Assembly: GCA_964638715.1 (NCBI GenBank)
Contig: CAZWZF010000055.1
Span: forward strand, 1 to 32,510
DNA: 32,510 nt
Source: JBAXQQ01 sp037131695
Lineage (GTDB): Bacteria > Armatimonadota > Hebobacteria > CAIYQO01
Reading direction: 5' to 3'
Under the pieces are notes generated by a model that was not told where the DNA came from, made no database searches, and saw only the letters and a program-made list of their open reading frames with translations. Positions within the stretch are counted from its first letter, which is position 1, and every line of letters starts with the position of its first letter. Made by a program: the position numbers and the translations under genes. Of this stretch, positions 17,494 through 23,998 are shown piece by piece.

Positions 17494-17523
17494 TTGGACA
17501 ACTTGCCCCGGCATGGGTAAAAT
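17494..17523 (+). promoter_or_regulatory. Sigma-70-like promoter candidate for the foldase-mazG operon
   Basis: TTGGAC (17494-17499), or TGGACA one base on, lies 17-18 nt before TAAAAT (17518-17523). The start would fall near 17530, giving a leader of about 22 nt with GGAGA before the ATG at 17553. Spacing is good; the boxes each deviate slightly from consensus. Confidence 0.45.
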
Positions 17524-17552
17524 TAGGCATACTCACATATACGGAGAAAAAT

Positions 17553-18626
17553 ATGAAGCAGATTAATCTGGGTTGGAAAGATATTGCGCTTTTAATTGCT
17601 GTGGTAATAATTCTCATCATGGCATTTCACCCTACAGGAAGCAATTCCAAGGGAATCACACCGGATCAACCGGTTGTTCGAATTGATGATTACACTATAT
17701 ATGAAGGCGATTTAATTCGCGCGTTAAAACACCAGCAGGGAACAAACACATTGATTGGCATGGTAAATGAGGGACTAATCGCAAAATTGGCATATAAAAG
17801 AAACATTCGTGTTACTCCTGAAGAAGTAGAGCAGTTGCTGAATGACGAAAGATTTTGGGCAGCAATGCGTGGTGAAGATTTTGATGAATCGGTAGAAAAA
17901 GCTGGCATGTCAAAAGATGAAGTAGACCGGCAGATTACCCAGATGGCAATGAAACTGAAATTGGTGGTAAACGAAGATGACGTCCGCAAGGCTATCGCCA
18001 TGGCCGCCGCCAAAGGTATGACGCCAATATACCAGCCGCAGGGTTACACCTTGCGCCAGTTGATGTTCGCCACCATGAAAGAAGCTGAAAATGCTAAAAA
18101 GTTATTAGACGGAGGCGAGGCAAACAGCTTGTCTACCGTTGGCAACATGTCGTTGTCACCCAATGATGTAAAACGTACTTTCGTCTATTGCCCGCCGATT
18201 ACTCCGGATAACAAAATGATTGATGAAGCACTGAAAAACGCGAAAGCCGGCGGCACCACAAATATATTGCCGATGAAAGCCAGCGCGAAAAAAGACTCGC
18301 CAGTTATTTATATTTTATTCATGGTAGAAAAAATCATTCCGCCAGTATTGCCGACATTTGAAAACCGCAACCTTGTTACCGCGAAAATACTGGTACAATC
18401 CGACAAGAAATACCAGGAACGGATAGATTCGTTAGAAGCGCAGGCGGTGAATGATATCGATTGGCAATTTAAAAGCGCAGAATTCCCGCTGGCACAGAAA
18501 CATTTTGAAGATGTTAAAGTGCGAAACCCGCAGATACCCGGCATGAATGATGAGGAAGATACCACCGGCAAACCTGCGCCATCAACTCCGGCACCTGCAC
18601 CCGCACCTGTGGCACCGGGCAAGTAA
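17553..18626 (+). CDS. Membrane-anchored SurA/PrsA-like foldase (SurA N-domain type)
   Basis: A 357-aa protein with one N-terminal membrane anchor (about 9-25, IALLIAVVIILIMAF) and the rest outside the cytoplasm. Residues about 40-150 resemble a SurA/PrsA N-terminal chaperone region: VVRIDDYTIYEGDLIRAL, then GMVNEGLIAKLAYKRNIRVTPEEVEQ and DEVDRQITQMAMKLKL. The following 200 residues may be a degenerate PPIase (parvulin) domain; I see no clear parvulin catalytic set. The tail is Pro/Ala-rich (TPAPAPAPVAPGK). It probably helps envelope proteins fold. GGAGA precedes the ATG. Its stop overlaps the next start (TAATG), so it is coupled to the methylase-MazG gene. Confidence 0.72.
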   Translation: MKQINLGWKDIALLIAVVIILIMAFHPTGSNSKGITPDQPVVRIDDYTIYEGDLIRALKHQQGTNTLIGMVNEGLIAKLAYKRNIRVTPEEVEQLLNDERFWAAMRGEDFDESVEKAGMSKDEVDRQITQMAMKLKLVVNEDDVRKAIAMAAAKGMTPIYQPQGYTLRQLMFATMKEAENAKKLLDGGEANSLSTVGNMSLSPNDVKRTFVYCPPITPDNKMIDEALKNAKAGGTTNILPMKASAKKDSPVIYILFMVEKIIPPVLPTFENRNLVTAKILVQSDKKYQERIDSLEAQAVNDIDWQFKSAEFPLAQKHFEDVKVRNPQIPGMNDEEDTTGKPAPSTPAPAPAPVAPGK

Positions 18627-20212
18627 TGGGCAAAATTACCGTCGTTGGATTGGGACCGGCAGATATTGACCTGATATCGCTGCAGGCATTGCAGGCGATG
18701 CAAAAATGCGACCGGGTGATATTGCGCACGCGCATACACCCGGCAGCGGATAAGCTGACCGATTACAATATCAAGTTTTCCAGTTGCGACGATTTTTACG
18801 AGAAACACGCATCATTTGATGAAGTATATGCCGCCGTGGTTAAACGGGTATTGTCATCAGACGATGATACAGTATTTGCCGTTCCTGGCGACCCGGCGGT
18901 GGCAGAACGCACCGTCGTCATGCTGCGGGAAGCCTGCGAGAAAACCGGACGCGAAATAATAATTCAACCGGCACTGGGAGTGCTTAACCTGTTGTTTGAC
19001 CGCATTGGGATAGACCCCGGCGACGGCATGATTATTAGCGATGCCCGCGCCCCGGAGTTGAAGTTTCATTATGACACCCCGCTGCCCGACGACCACAACG
19101 CTTTTCACGGTGCCCAGCAACCGGTAAACTCTGCCGTTCCCACTACCTGGCTGCAGGTTGATACCCCTCACGTAGCCAGCGATTTAAAACTACTGCTGCT
19201 GGATTTTTACCCGCCTGACCACCCGGTGACGGTACTTACCGCGCTGGGAATGCAGAGTGAAGAACAGGTTACCACGCTGCCGTTGGAAGACCTTGACCGC
19301 GGAGTGGCAATAAATCACCTTACATCACTTTTTGTGCCGGCATTGCATTGGGAAAAAAGGCGCCACAGCATTACCGACCTGCGCAAAATAATGGCGATGC
19401 TGCGCGGCGAAGGCGGCTGCCCATGGGATCGCGAACAGACGATGCAATCCATGAAACGCACCATCATTGAAGAAGCATACGAGGTGACCGAGGCGATTGA
19501 CCACGACGACCCGGACGCGATTGCCGACGAGTTGGGCGATGTGCTGCTGAATATCATCTTCGTTGCGCAGTTGGGCGACGAAGAAGGCCTGTTTAATTTT
19601 GACGATGTCATGCAGGCACTGGGCGACAAGCTAATTCGCCGTCATGCCCACGTATTTGGCGATGTTGAAGCAAATAACGCAACAGCCGCGTTAAGCTCTT
19701 GGGAGAATATCAAGACTGGCGAACGCAAGGACAAGGGAGTACCGGGGATATTTGACGATGTTCCACTGGCGCTGCCCGCCCTGGCAAGATCGCAAAAACT
19801 GCAAAAACGCGCGGCAAGGGTAGGATTCGACTGGGCAGATTTCCGCGGCCCGCTGTCAAAACTGCATGAAGAACTGCAGGAGCTATCAGAAGAGTTGGGC
19901 ATACCAGAAAACTGGATAAAACCGGTCATTCTTGACGACGTGATGACGAAAAATGAGAAGGCACAGGAGATTGCCGATGCTGCTCCCAAATCACGGATAG
20001 TCCACGAACTCGGCGATATCCTGTTCGCAGCCGTAAATCTGGCAAGATTCGTCCATGTAGATGCCGAAGAAGTAATGCGCGAGGCAAACGACCGCTTCGT
20101 CCGCCGCTTCAAACGCCTGGAAACTGCCGCCCGAAAAGCCAAAAAATATTTTCACACCATGACCCTCGCCGAAATGGATGAGTTGTGGCTGACGATTAAA
20201 GGCGACGATTGA
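18626..20212 (+). CDS. mazG: Tetrapyrrole methylase-like domain fused to two MazG NTP pyrophosphohydrolase domains (YabN-type)
   Basis: A 528-aa fusion. Residues 1-225 form a SAM-dependent tetrapyrrole methylase-like domain: VVGLGPADIDLIS (6-18) and FAVPGDPAVAERTV (84-97). Residues about 250-365 are the first MazG domain: CPWDREQT (265-272), IIEEAYEVTEA (280-290) giving the ExxE part (Glu282, 283, 286) and DELGDVL (301-307). Residues about 400-505 are a second MazG-like domain with HEELQEL (414-420) and HELGDIL (460-466). MazG proteins hydrolyse NTPs and dNTPs to monophosphates and limit damaged nucleotides. The same fusion is B. subtilis YabN. The MazG part is 5' coupled to the foldase by TAATG. 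Confidence 0.93.
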   Translation: MGKITVVGLGPADIDLISLQALQAMQKCDRVILRTRIHPAADKLTDYNIKFSSCDDFYEKHASFDEVYAAVVKRVLSSDDDTVFAVPGDPAVAERTVVMLREACEKTGREIIIQPALGVLNLLFDRIGIDPGDGMIISDARAPELKFHYDTPLPDDHNAFHGAQQPVNSAVPTTWLQVDTPHVASDLKLLLLDFYPPDHPVTVLTALGMQSEEQVTTLPLEDLDRGVAINHLTSLFVPALHWEKRRHSITDLRKIMAMLRGEGGCPWDREQTMQSMKRTIIEEAYEVTEAIDHDDPDAIADELGDVLLNIIFVAQLGDEEGLFNFDDVMQALGDKLIRRHAHVFGDVEANNATAALSSWENIKTGERKDKGVPGIFDDVPLALPALARSQKLQKRAARVGFDWADFRGPLSKLHEELQELSEELGIPENWIKPVILDDVMTKNEKAQEIADAAPKSRIVHELGDILFAAVNLARFVHVDAEEVMREANDRFVRRFKRLETAARKAKKYFHTMTLAEMDELWLTIKGDD

Positions 20213-20215
20213 TTA

Positions 20216-20236
20216 ATTGAGAATTGAGAATTGAGA
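20216..20236 (+). repeat. 7-mer array (ATTGAGA x3) after mazG
   Basis: Three perfect units ATTGAGA start at 20216, 20223 and 20230, beginning 4 nt after the mazG stop codon. The unit is identical to that at 1115-1149. Confidence 0.8.
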
Positions 20237-20272
20237 ATTTTTGAGCGGTAGTTTGTAGAGATTTTAGTAAAT

Positions 20273-20313
20273 CCCTCCGTGAATCTCCGTGTATTCTCCG
20301 TGCATCTCTGTGA
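20273..20313. repeat. CTCCGTGTAT-type phased repeat (about 10-mer)
   Basis: Four units of CTCCGTG followed by AAT, TATT or CAT, the last as CTCTGTGAC, at 10-11 nt spacing. Similar units build the right arm of the hairpin at 26452-26491. No matching left arm is seen here. Confidence 0.7.
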
Positions 20314-20347
20314 CAAAAAAAATTATAAAAAAAGTTTAAAAAACTGC

Positions 20348-20379
20348 TTAACACTGAAAAAAGTGCGGTAAAATATAAT
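20348..20379 (+). promoter_or_regulatory. Promoter of structured RNA 1
   Basis: TTAACA (20348-20353) aligns with TTGACA of RNA 2. Downstream is TAAAATATAAT; either TAAAAT (20369-20374, 15-nt spacer) or the perfect TATAAT (20374-20379, 20-nt spacer) could be the -10. Both spacers are off the 17-nt optimum, so promoter strength is uncertain. Confidence 0.55.
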
Positions 20380-20383
20380 ATAA

Positions 20384-20590
20384 GCAACAATGAAGTTGCG
20401 AGCCTAAAGTGCAATCAAGCAAATCGGTTAGTTGAGTTTAGTTGTTAGCGGCAAATAATCCGATACAATGAGCGCAAGCCGCAGAAGTAAGCAGATGCAC
20501 TGGCACAGTCAACCGATGACTGAGTTAAGGTTTTGCAACTATTGGGGGGCGGGGTGAAGATAATATCTTCACCCCGCTTTGTTTTTTTTT
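20384..20590 (+). ncRNA. Structured RNA 1, 6S RNA-like (ssrS candidate)
   Basis: About 200 nt with its own promoter and terminator and no ORF of note. A long closing stem pairs CAAT-(GA)-AGTTGC-G-AGCCT (20388-20405) with AGGTT-TT-GCAACT-ATTG (20528-20544). Inside, AGTGCA (20408-20413) pairs with TGCACT (20496-20501), and GCGGC (20448-20452) can pair with GCCGC (20478-20482). On the 3' side a small hairpin CAGTCA-ACCGA-TGACTG (20506-20522) sits in the open region. A rod with closing stem, internal bubble with a 3'-side hairpin, and terminal arm is the 6S RNA architecture, which binds sigma-70 holoenzyme as a promoter mimic. The identity is inferred from shape only; another family is possible. 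A related copy follows at 20935. Confidence 0.6.
20549..20590 (+). terminator. Strong intrinsic terminator of RNA 1
   Basis: GCGGGGTGAAGAT (20549-20561) pairs perfectly over 13 bp with ATCTTCACCCCGC (20565-20577), loop AAT, followed by TTTGTTTTTTTTT. The stem is identical to that of RNA 2. Confidence 0.93.
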
Positions 20591-20659
20591 AATATTCAAT
20601 ATAGGTAATTGCAAAATCTATTCAGTTAAGAGTATTTCGAGTCATTCGAGAGGTAGCAA

Positions 20660-20672
20660 GAGCGTCCCGCTC
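20660..20672. repeat. Small GAGCG-TCC-CGCTC palindrome
   Basis: A 5-bp stem with the same TCC loop as the 25-nt palindromic repeat 58 bp downstream. Together they fill much of the spacer between the two RNAs. The rest of 20591-20880 shows no ORF or other clear signal. Confidence 0.45.
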
Positions 20673-20729
20673 GGAAAAAGAAAGAGCCGGAAATAAATTT
20701 CAGCGCTTAGTACCTTCTTGCGCAGCTAA

Positions 20730-20754
20730 CGTCACCGGGACGGTGACGCCACGT
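20730..20754 (+). repeat. 25-nt palindromic REP-like repeat, copy B
   Basis: Exact reverse complement of 7551-7575, with core GTCACCG-GGA-CGGTGAC. Outside it, TTAGTACC (20708-20715) and GGTGCTAA (20757-20764) match as inverted flanks at 7 of 8 positions, so the element may be a larger compound palindrome. Confidence 0.8.
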
Positions 20755-20898
20755 TTGGTGCTAAATCATAATTTTATTAAAATTTAAAACAATGAAAAAT
20801 CAGGTTTTGAAAAAGCCTGTAAGAATTCACCAATTTCCAACTTCACTGTTGACTACAAAATATACGAAAATTTAGTATAAAAAAGTGCCTTTACCCGC

Positions 20899-20929
20899 TT
20901 GACACTGGAGAAAACTGTGGTAATATAAA
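20899..20929 (+). promoter_or_regulatory. Promoter of structured RNA 2
   Basis: A perfect -35 box TTGACA (20899-20904) is followed by TAATAT (20921-20926, 16-nt spacer) or TATAAA (20924-20929, 19-nt spacer). The -35 and surrounding bases (CTTGACACTG) align with CTTAACACTG of RNA 1. It is a stronger-looking promoter than that of RNA 1. Confidence 0.7.
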
Positions 20930-20934
20930 TTATA

Positions 20935-21150
20935 GGAACAGTGCTGCAAGCCTGTGGTGCATTCAAGCACTCCAATAGTTATGCATTGGCGGCTACCCGT
21001 CCTTCAGATTGGACGCAGCCCGCGCAAACGAGGGGCATTCCCCCCTGGAGTGAGCAGATACACCGGCACAGTCAATCGATGACTGCGGGAAGGTTTAGCG
21101 GCTGTAACGGGCGGGGTGAAGATGGTATCTTCACCCCGCTTTGGTTTTTG
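20935..21150 (+). ncRNA. Structured RNA 2, paralogue of RNA 1 (6S RNA-like)
   Basis: About 210 nt. The closing stem pairs GCTGC-AAGCCT (20943-20953) with AGGTTT-A-GCGGC (21091-21102), and ACA (20938-20940) with TGT. Compared with RNA 1 most stem bases differ but pairing is kept, and a 2-nt bulge (GT here, GA there) lies at the same place. GGTGCAT (20956-20962) pairs with ATACACC (21058-21064) save one mismatch. CACTCCA (20968-20974) pairs perfectly with TGGAGTG (21046-21052), and GCGGCT with AGCC-CGC forms the terminal arm. The small hairpin CAGTCA-ATCGA-TGACTG (21069-21085) and its flanks match RNA 1 at 20 of 21 positions. A 71-aa frame over this span is not credible as a gene. Confidence 0.62.
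21111..21148 (+). terminator. Intrinsic terminator of RNA 2
   Basis: The same 13-bp stem as RNA 1, GCGGGGTGAAGAT with ATCTTCACCCCGC, but loop GGT, followed by TTTGGTTTTT. The tail is less T-rich than that of RNA 1. Confidence 0.9.
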
Positions 21151-21200
21151 GTGTGAATGGCAAGCAGTTAATGGCAAATCACAAATTCCAAATTGTAGAA

Positions 21201-21227
21201 AATCCGTCCGATCCGACTAATCTGTCC
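21201..21227 (+). repeat. 9-mer array (AATCCGTCC type)
   Basis: Three 9-nt units starting at 21201, 21210 and 21219 read AATCCGTCC, GATCCGACT and AATCTGTCC, followed by TATTTT. Same family as 17435-17461 and 27323-27349. Confidence 0.7.
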
Positions 21228-21370
21228 TATTTTCGATTAATAACACGTCCCACATTTCACTCTACCTTTAATTTATTTAGCAATAAACCCAAATAGATGG
21301 AACCTTTTTCTCTTTTTTTAGCACTAACGTAAAAATTTATACATTTTTTTCTAAATAAAAAAGGAATAAG

Positions 21371-21412
21371 ATGTCAAAAAGGCGAATGTTTGTTTTATGC
21401 TTTCGTGTATAG
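21371..21412 (+). CDS. Possible 13-aa leader peptide overlapping the comM start
   Basis: ATG at 21371 follows AAGGA (21361-21365) at 5-nt spacing, the best ribosome site in this region. The frame encodes MSKRRMFVLCFRV and stops at TAG 21410-21412, 13 nt inside comM in another frame. comM's own ATG (21397) lacks a near Shine-Dalgarno. Translation of this minigene may open or couple comM translation. A chance overlap cannot be excluded. Confidence 0.35.
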   Translation: MSKRRMFVLCFRV

Positions 21413-22935
21413 ATTCATCTGCAGTATTGGGAATTGATGCTTTTCGCGTGGTGGTAGAAGTTGACGCTTCACCAGGCGAAGGGAAGTTTTTATTGGTCGG
21501 TTTGCCAGATGCCGCGGTGCGGGAATCCGGTGAACGGGTGCGCGCTGCCATGCGCAATTCTGAGTTTAAATTTCCCAGCAGTTCACGGCTGGTAGTCAAC
21601 CTTGCCCCGGCGGATGTTCGCAAAGAAGGTCCCGGTTTTGACCTGCCCATCGCCATGGGGATATTGATGGCGACCGGACAGATTGAGATGGAAGATATCA
21701 ATTCCTTCATGATTACCGGAGAATTATCGCTGGACGGTTCGGTGCGGTCGGTTGCTGGCGTGCTGCCGATGGCACTGGCGGCGAAGGAACAAGGCAAAAA
21801 AGCACTTATTGTGCCAGCAGGCAACCTGCGCGAAGCCGCAGTGGTGGACGGACTGGATATTTATCCGGTCGAGACACTGTTTGACGCGGCACGAGTATTT
21901 AACTACGTCGCCGGTCGTGAACCAATACGCGGCGGAGTGGATTCTTTCTCGCCGGAAGATGGAATATTCGATGTCGATTTGTCCGAGGTGAAAGGTCAGG
22001 AGTCAGTGCGCCGGGCATTGGAGATTGCCGCTGCCGGCGGTCATAATATGCTGATGGTTGGTCCTCCGGGCAGCGGTAAAACGCTGCTGGCGCGCAGATT
22101 GCCCACCATTTTGCCGGATTTAACCCTGGACGAATCGCTGGAAATAACAAAGATTTATTCGATAGCGGGAATGTTGAACACGGAAAGCGGTCTGTTGCGA
22201 ACACGCCAATTCCGCAGCCCGCATCACACCATCAGCACTGCCGGTTTAGTCGGCGGCGGGTCTTACCCGCGACCGGGCGAGATTTCACTGAGCCATCACG
22301 GGGTGCTGTTTCTGGATGAGTTCCCGGAATTTGACCGGCGTACCCTGGAAGTCATGCGCCAGCCATTGGAAGACGGGCTGGTGACGATATCCCGGGCTGC
22401 GGCGAACCTGACATACCCGGCGCGGCTGCAACTGGTAGCGTCTATGAACCCCTGTCCGTGCGGATATCTTGGCGATACTGTCCAGCGATGTTCGTGCAGC
22501 CCGATATCAGTAGAAAAATACCAGGCGCGCATCAGCGGGCCTATTCTTGACCGGCTGGATATTCATGTGGAAGTGCCGCGATTGAATAAAGATGAATTAA
22601 TGTCGAATCGACCGGGAGAATCATCCGCGGCGGTGCGCACCCGGGTGATGGATGCGCGAAAACGGCAAACCCAGCGATTTCATGACACCCCGGTGAAAAA
22701 TAATGCCCAGATGCGACCGAAGGATATGAAAGTATATTGCCACATGTATGACGACGCCCTGGCATTGCTGCGCAGCGCGATTGACAAACTATCGCTATCT
22801 GCCCGTGCGTATGACCGGGTGCTGAAGTTAGCCCGCACCATTGCCGACCTGGACGGTGCCGATAAAATAGGCATGCCGCATATTGCCGAAGCCGTGCAAT
22901 ACCGCAGCATGGACCGGAAATATACGAAAAGATAA
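21397..22935 (+). CDS. comM: ComM/YifB-type Mg-chelatase-like AAA+ ATPase
   Basis: A 512-aa protein of normal length. The N-terminal Lon-protease-like domain (about 1-170) includes FLLVGLPDAAVRESGERVRA (31-50). The AAA+ core has Walker A GPPGSGKT (222-229), HHTISTAGLVGGG (275-287) and Walker B GVLFLDEF (301-308). MNPCPCGYLGD (349-359) and CSCSP (364-368) form a cysteine cluster (352, 354, 364, 366) typical of the family and able to bind zinc. The C-terminal Mg_chelatase_C domain has LSARAYDRVLKLARTIADL. ComM is a hexameric helicase that drives branch migration during integration of transformed DNA. Nearby recA fits this role. The start follows a possible leader peptide. Confidence 0.95.
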   Translation: MLSCIDSSAVLGIDAFRVVVEVDASPGEGKFLLVGLPDAAVRESGERVRAAMRNSEFKFPSSSRLVVNLAPADVRKEGPGFDLPIAMGILMATGQIEMEDINSFMITGELSLDGSVRSVAGVLPMALAAKEQGKKALIVPAGNLREAAVVDGLDIYPVETLFDAARVFNYVAGREPIRGGVDSFSPEDGIFDVDLSEVKGQESVRRALEIAAAGGHNMLMVGPPGSGKTLLARRLPTILPDLTLDESLEITKIYSIAGMLNTESGLLRTRQFRSPHHTISTAGLVGGGSYPRPGEISLSHHGVLFLDEFPEFDRRTLEVMRQPLEDGLVTISRAAANLTYPARLQLVASMNPCPCGYLGDTVQRCSCSPISVEKYQARISGPILDRLDIHVEVPRLNKDELMSNRPGESSAAVRTRVMDARKRQTQRFHDTPVKNNAQMRPKDMKVYCHMYDDALALLRSAIDKLSLSARAYDRVLKLARTIADLDGADKIGMPHIAEAVQYRSMDRKYTKR

Positions 22936-22940
22936 GGGCA

Positions 22941-22961
22941 ATTGACAGTGGACAATGGACA
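22941..22961 (+). repeat. 7-mer array (ATTGACA type) after comM
   Basis: Units ATTGACA, GTGGACA and ATGGACA start at 22941, 22948 and 22955, five nt after the comM stop. Another ATTGACA lies at 22974-22980. Confidence 0.7.
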
Positions 22962-23004
22962 ATTACTGGTAGAATTGACATTTATTATGATATTTATCAA
23001 TTTG

Positions 23005-23090
23005 CATGTTGAATAGTCCCAGAGGGGCGACATGTTAATAGTACAAAGTTTCACTATAAAGCTTTAAAGCCCCAGCGGGGCGACATGTTG
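23005..23090. repeat. Two GCCCC-AGN-GGGGC hairpins with CATGTT flanks
   Basis: GTCCC-AGA-GGGGC (23016-23028) and GCCCC-AGC-GGGGC (23069-23081) are both followed by GACATGTT; a further CATGTT precedes the first. Thus two copies of a short palindromic unit with a conserved GGGGCGACATGTT edge occupy the gap between comM and trpA. The rest of that gap (22962-23183) shows no clear promoter or gene. Confidence 0.65.
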
Positions 23091-23183
23091 AATGAATAAA
23101 AAAATACAAAAATTATTTTATCAAGACTAAAGTGACAGAATTTTGTAAAATGAACTGGTATTATCTTTTTATCAAGGGGATTT

Positions 23184-23981
23184 GTGTTGAGTAGAATAGA
23201 AAACAAGTTTGCAGAATGTAAATCAAAAGACGAAGGCGCCCTGGTAATATATATTATGGCGGGCGACCCCGACTATGACCGCAGCATGACGGCTTTGCGT
23301 GCGGTTGCAGACGGCGGTGCGGACGTTATCGAGTTTGGCGTGCCATTTTCTGACCCGATGGCAGACGGCCGGGTTATTGAACAAGCGGCATTGCGGGCGT
23401 TGAAATCCGGGATATATTTATTACAGATTTTTAAAATGGTGCGTGAATTCCGCCAAAATTACGAAACGCCGCTTTTGCTGATGACATATTGGAATCCGGT
23501 GCTGCAATACGGTATCGAACGCGCGTGCATTGATGCCAAGGCCGCCGGCGTAGACGGATTTCTGATAGTCGACCTGCCGCCGGAAGAAGCGACGGAATGG
23601 CTGATTGAAGCCAAGAACCATAAACTCGACACCATTTTCCTGCTGGCTCCCACCAGCCCGGACAAACGGATACAGATTGTCACGGAACAAGGCAGCGGGT
23701 TTGTATATTGCATCAGCCGCCTGGGAGTAACCGGGGTGCAAAGCGAATTGCCGCCGGATTTATTTAAATTAATTGACAATATTAAGACCATAACTGACAA
23801 ACCGGTGGCAGTAGGTTTTGGCATCGGCACCCCCGAACAGGTTCGCGAAGTTTGCACACATGCCGACGGAGCTATTGTCGGTAGCGCGCCGGTAAAGGTA
23901 ATCGCGGAAAACGCCGACGGCGACCTGTACGGAACATTAAAATCGTTTATTTTAGAGCTGAAAGCAGCAACTAAGAAATAA
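23184..23981 (+). CDS. trpA: Tryptophan synthase alpha subunit (TrpA)
   Basis: A 265-aa TIM barrel that cleaves indole-3-glycerol phosphate to indole and glyceraldehyde-3-P. Catalytic residues are Glu50 (DVIEFGVPFSDP, 48-59) and Asp61 (MADG, 59-62), matching Glu49 and Asp60 of the Salmonella enzyme. Other family motifs are IYIMAGDPD (22-30), MTYWNPVLQYG, GFLIVDLPPEEA, GFVYCISRLGVTG, and VAVGFGIGTPEQV, which binds phosphate. The start is GTG at 23184 with AAGGGGA upstream. No trpB or other trp gene is present; recA starts 17 nt after its stop, so it likely shares a transcript with recA. That arrangement is unusual. Confidence 0.95.
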   Translation: MLSRIENKFAECKSKDEGALVIYIMAGDPDYDRSMTALRAVADGGADVIEFGVPFSDPMADGRVIEQAALRALKSGIYLLQIFKMVREFRQNYETPLLLMTYWNPVLQYGIERACIDAKAAGVDGFLIVDLPPEEATEWLIEAKNHKLDTIFLLAPTSPDKRIQIVTEQGSGFVYCISRLGVTGVQSELPPDLFKLIDNIKTITDKPVAVGFGIGTPEQVREVCTHADGAIVGSAPVKVIAENADGDLYGTLKSFILELKAATKK

Positions 23982-23998
23982 AAAGTGAGGTAATTTCA

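Noticed and set aside
12295..20370. AAAAAGTGCGGTA occurs at 12295-12307 and in the RNA 1 promoter at 20358-20370.
   Set aside because: A 13-nt match is expected several times by chance in 32 kb, and no promoter or RNA structure accompanies the first copy.
20384..21150. RNA pair as tmRNA, SRP RNA, RNase P RNA or a T-box/riboswitch leader.
   Set aside because: No tRNA-like ends, GGAAG-type SRP loop, RNase P core or T-box AGGGUGG element is seen, and each RNA ends in its own terminator well before the next gene.
20941..21156. A 71-aa frame over structured RNA 2.
   Set aside because: It lacks a ribosome site, runs through the terminator stem and is better explained by the conserved RNA fold.
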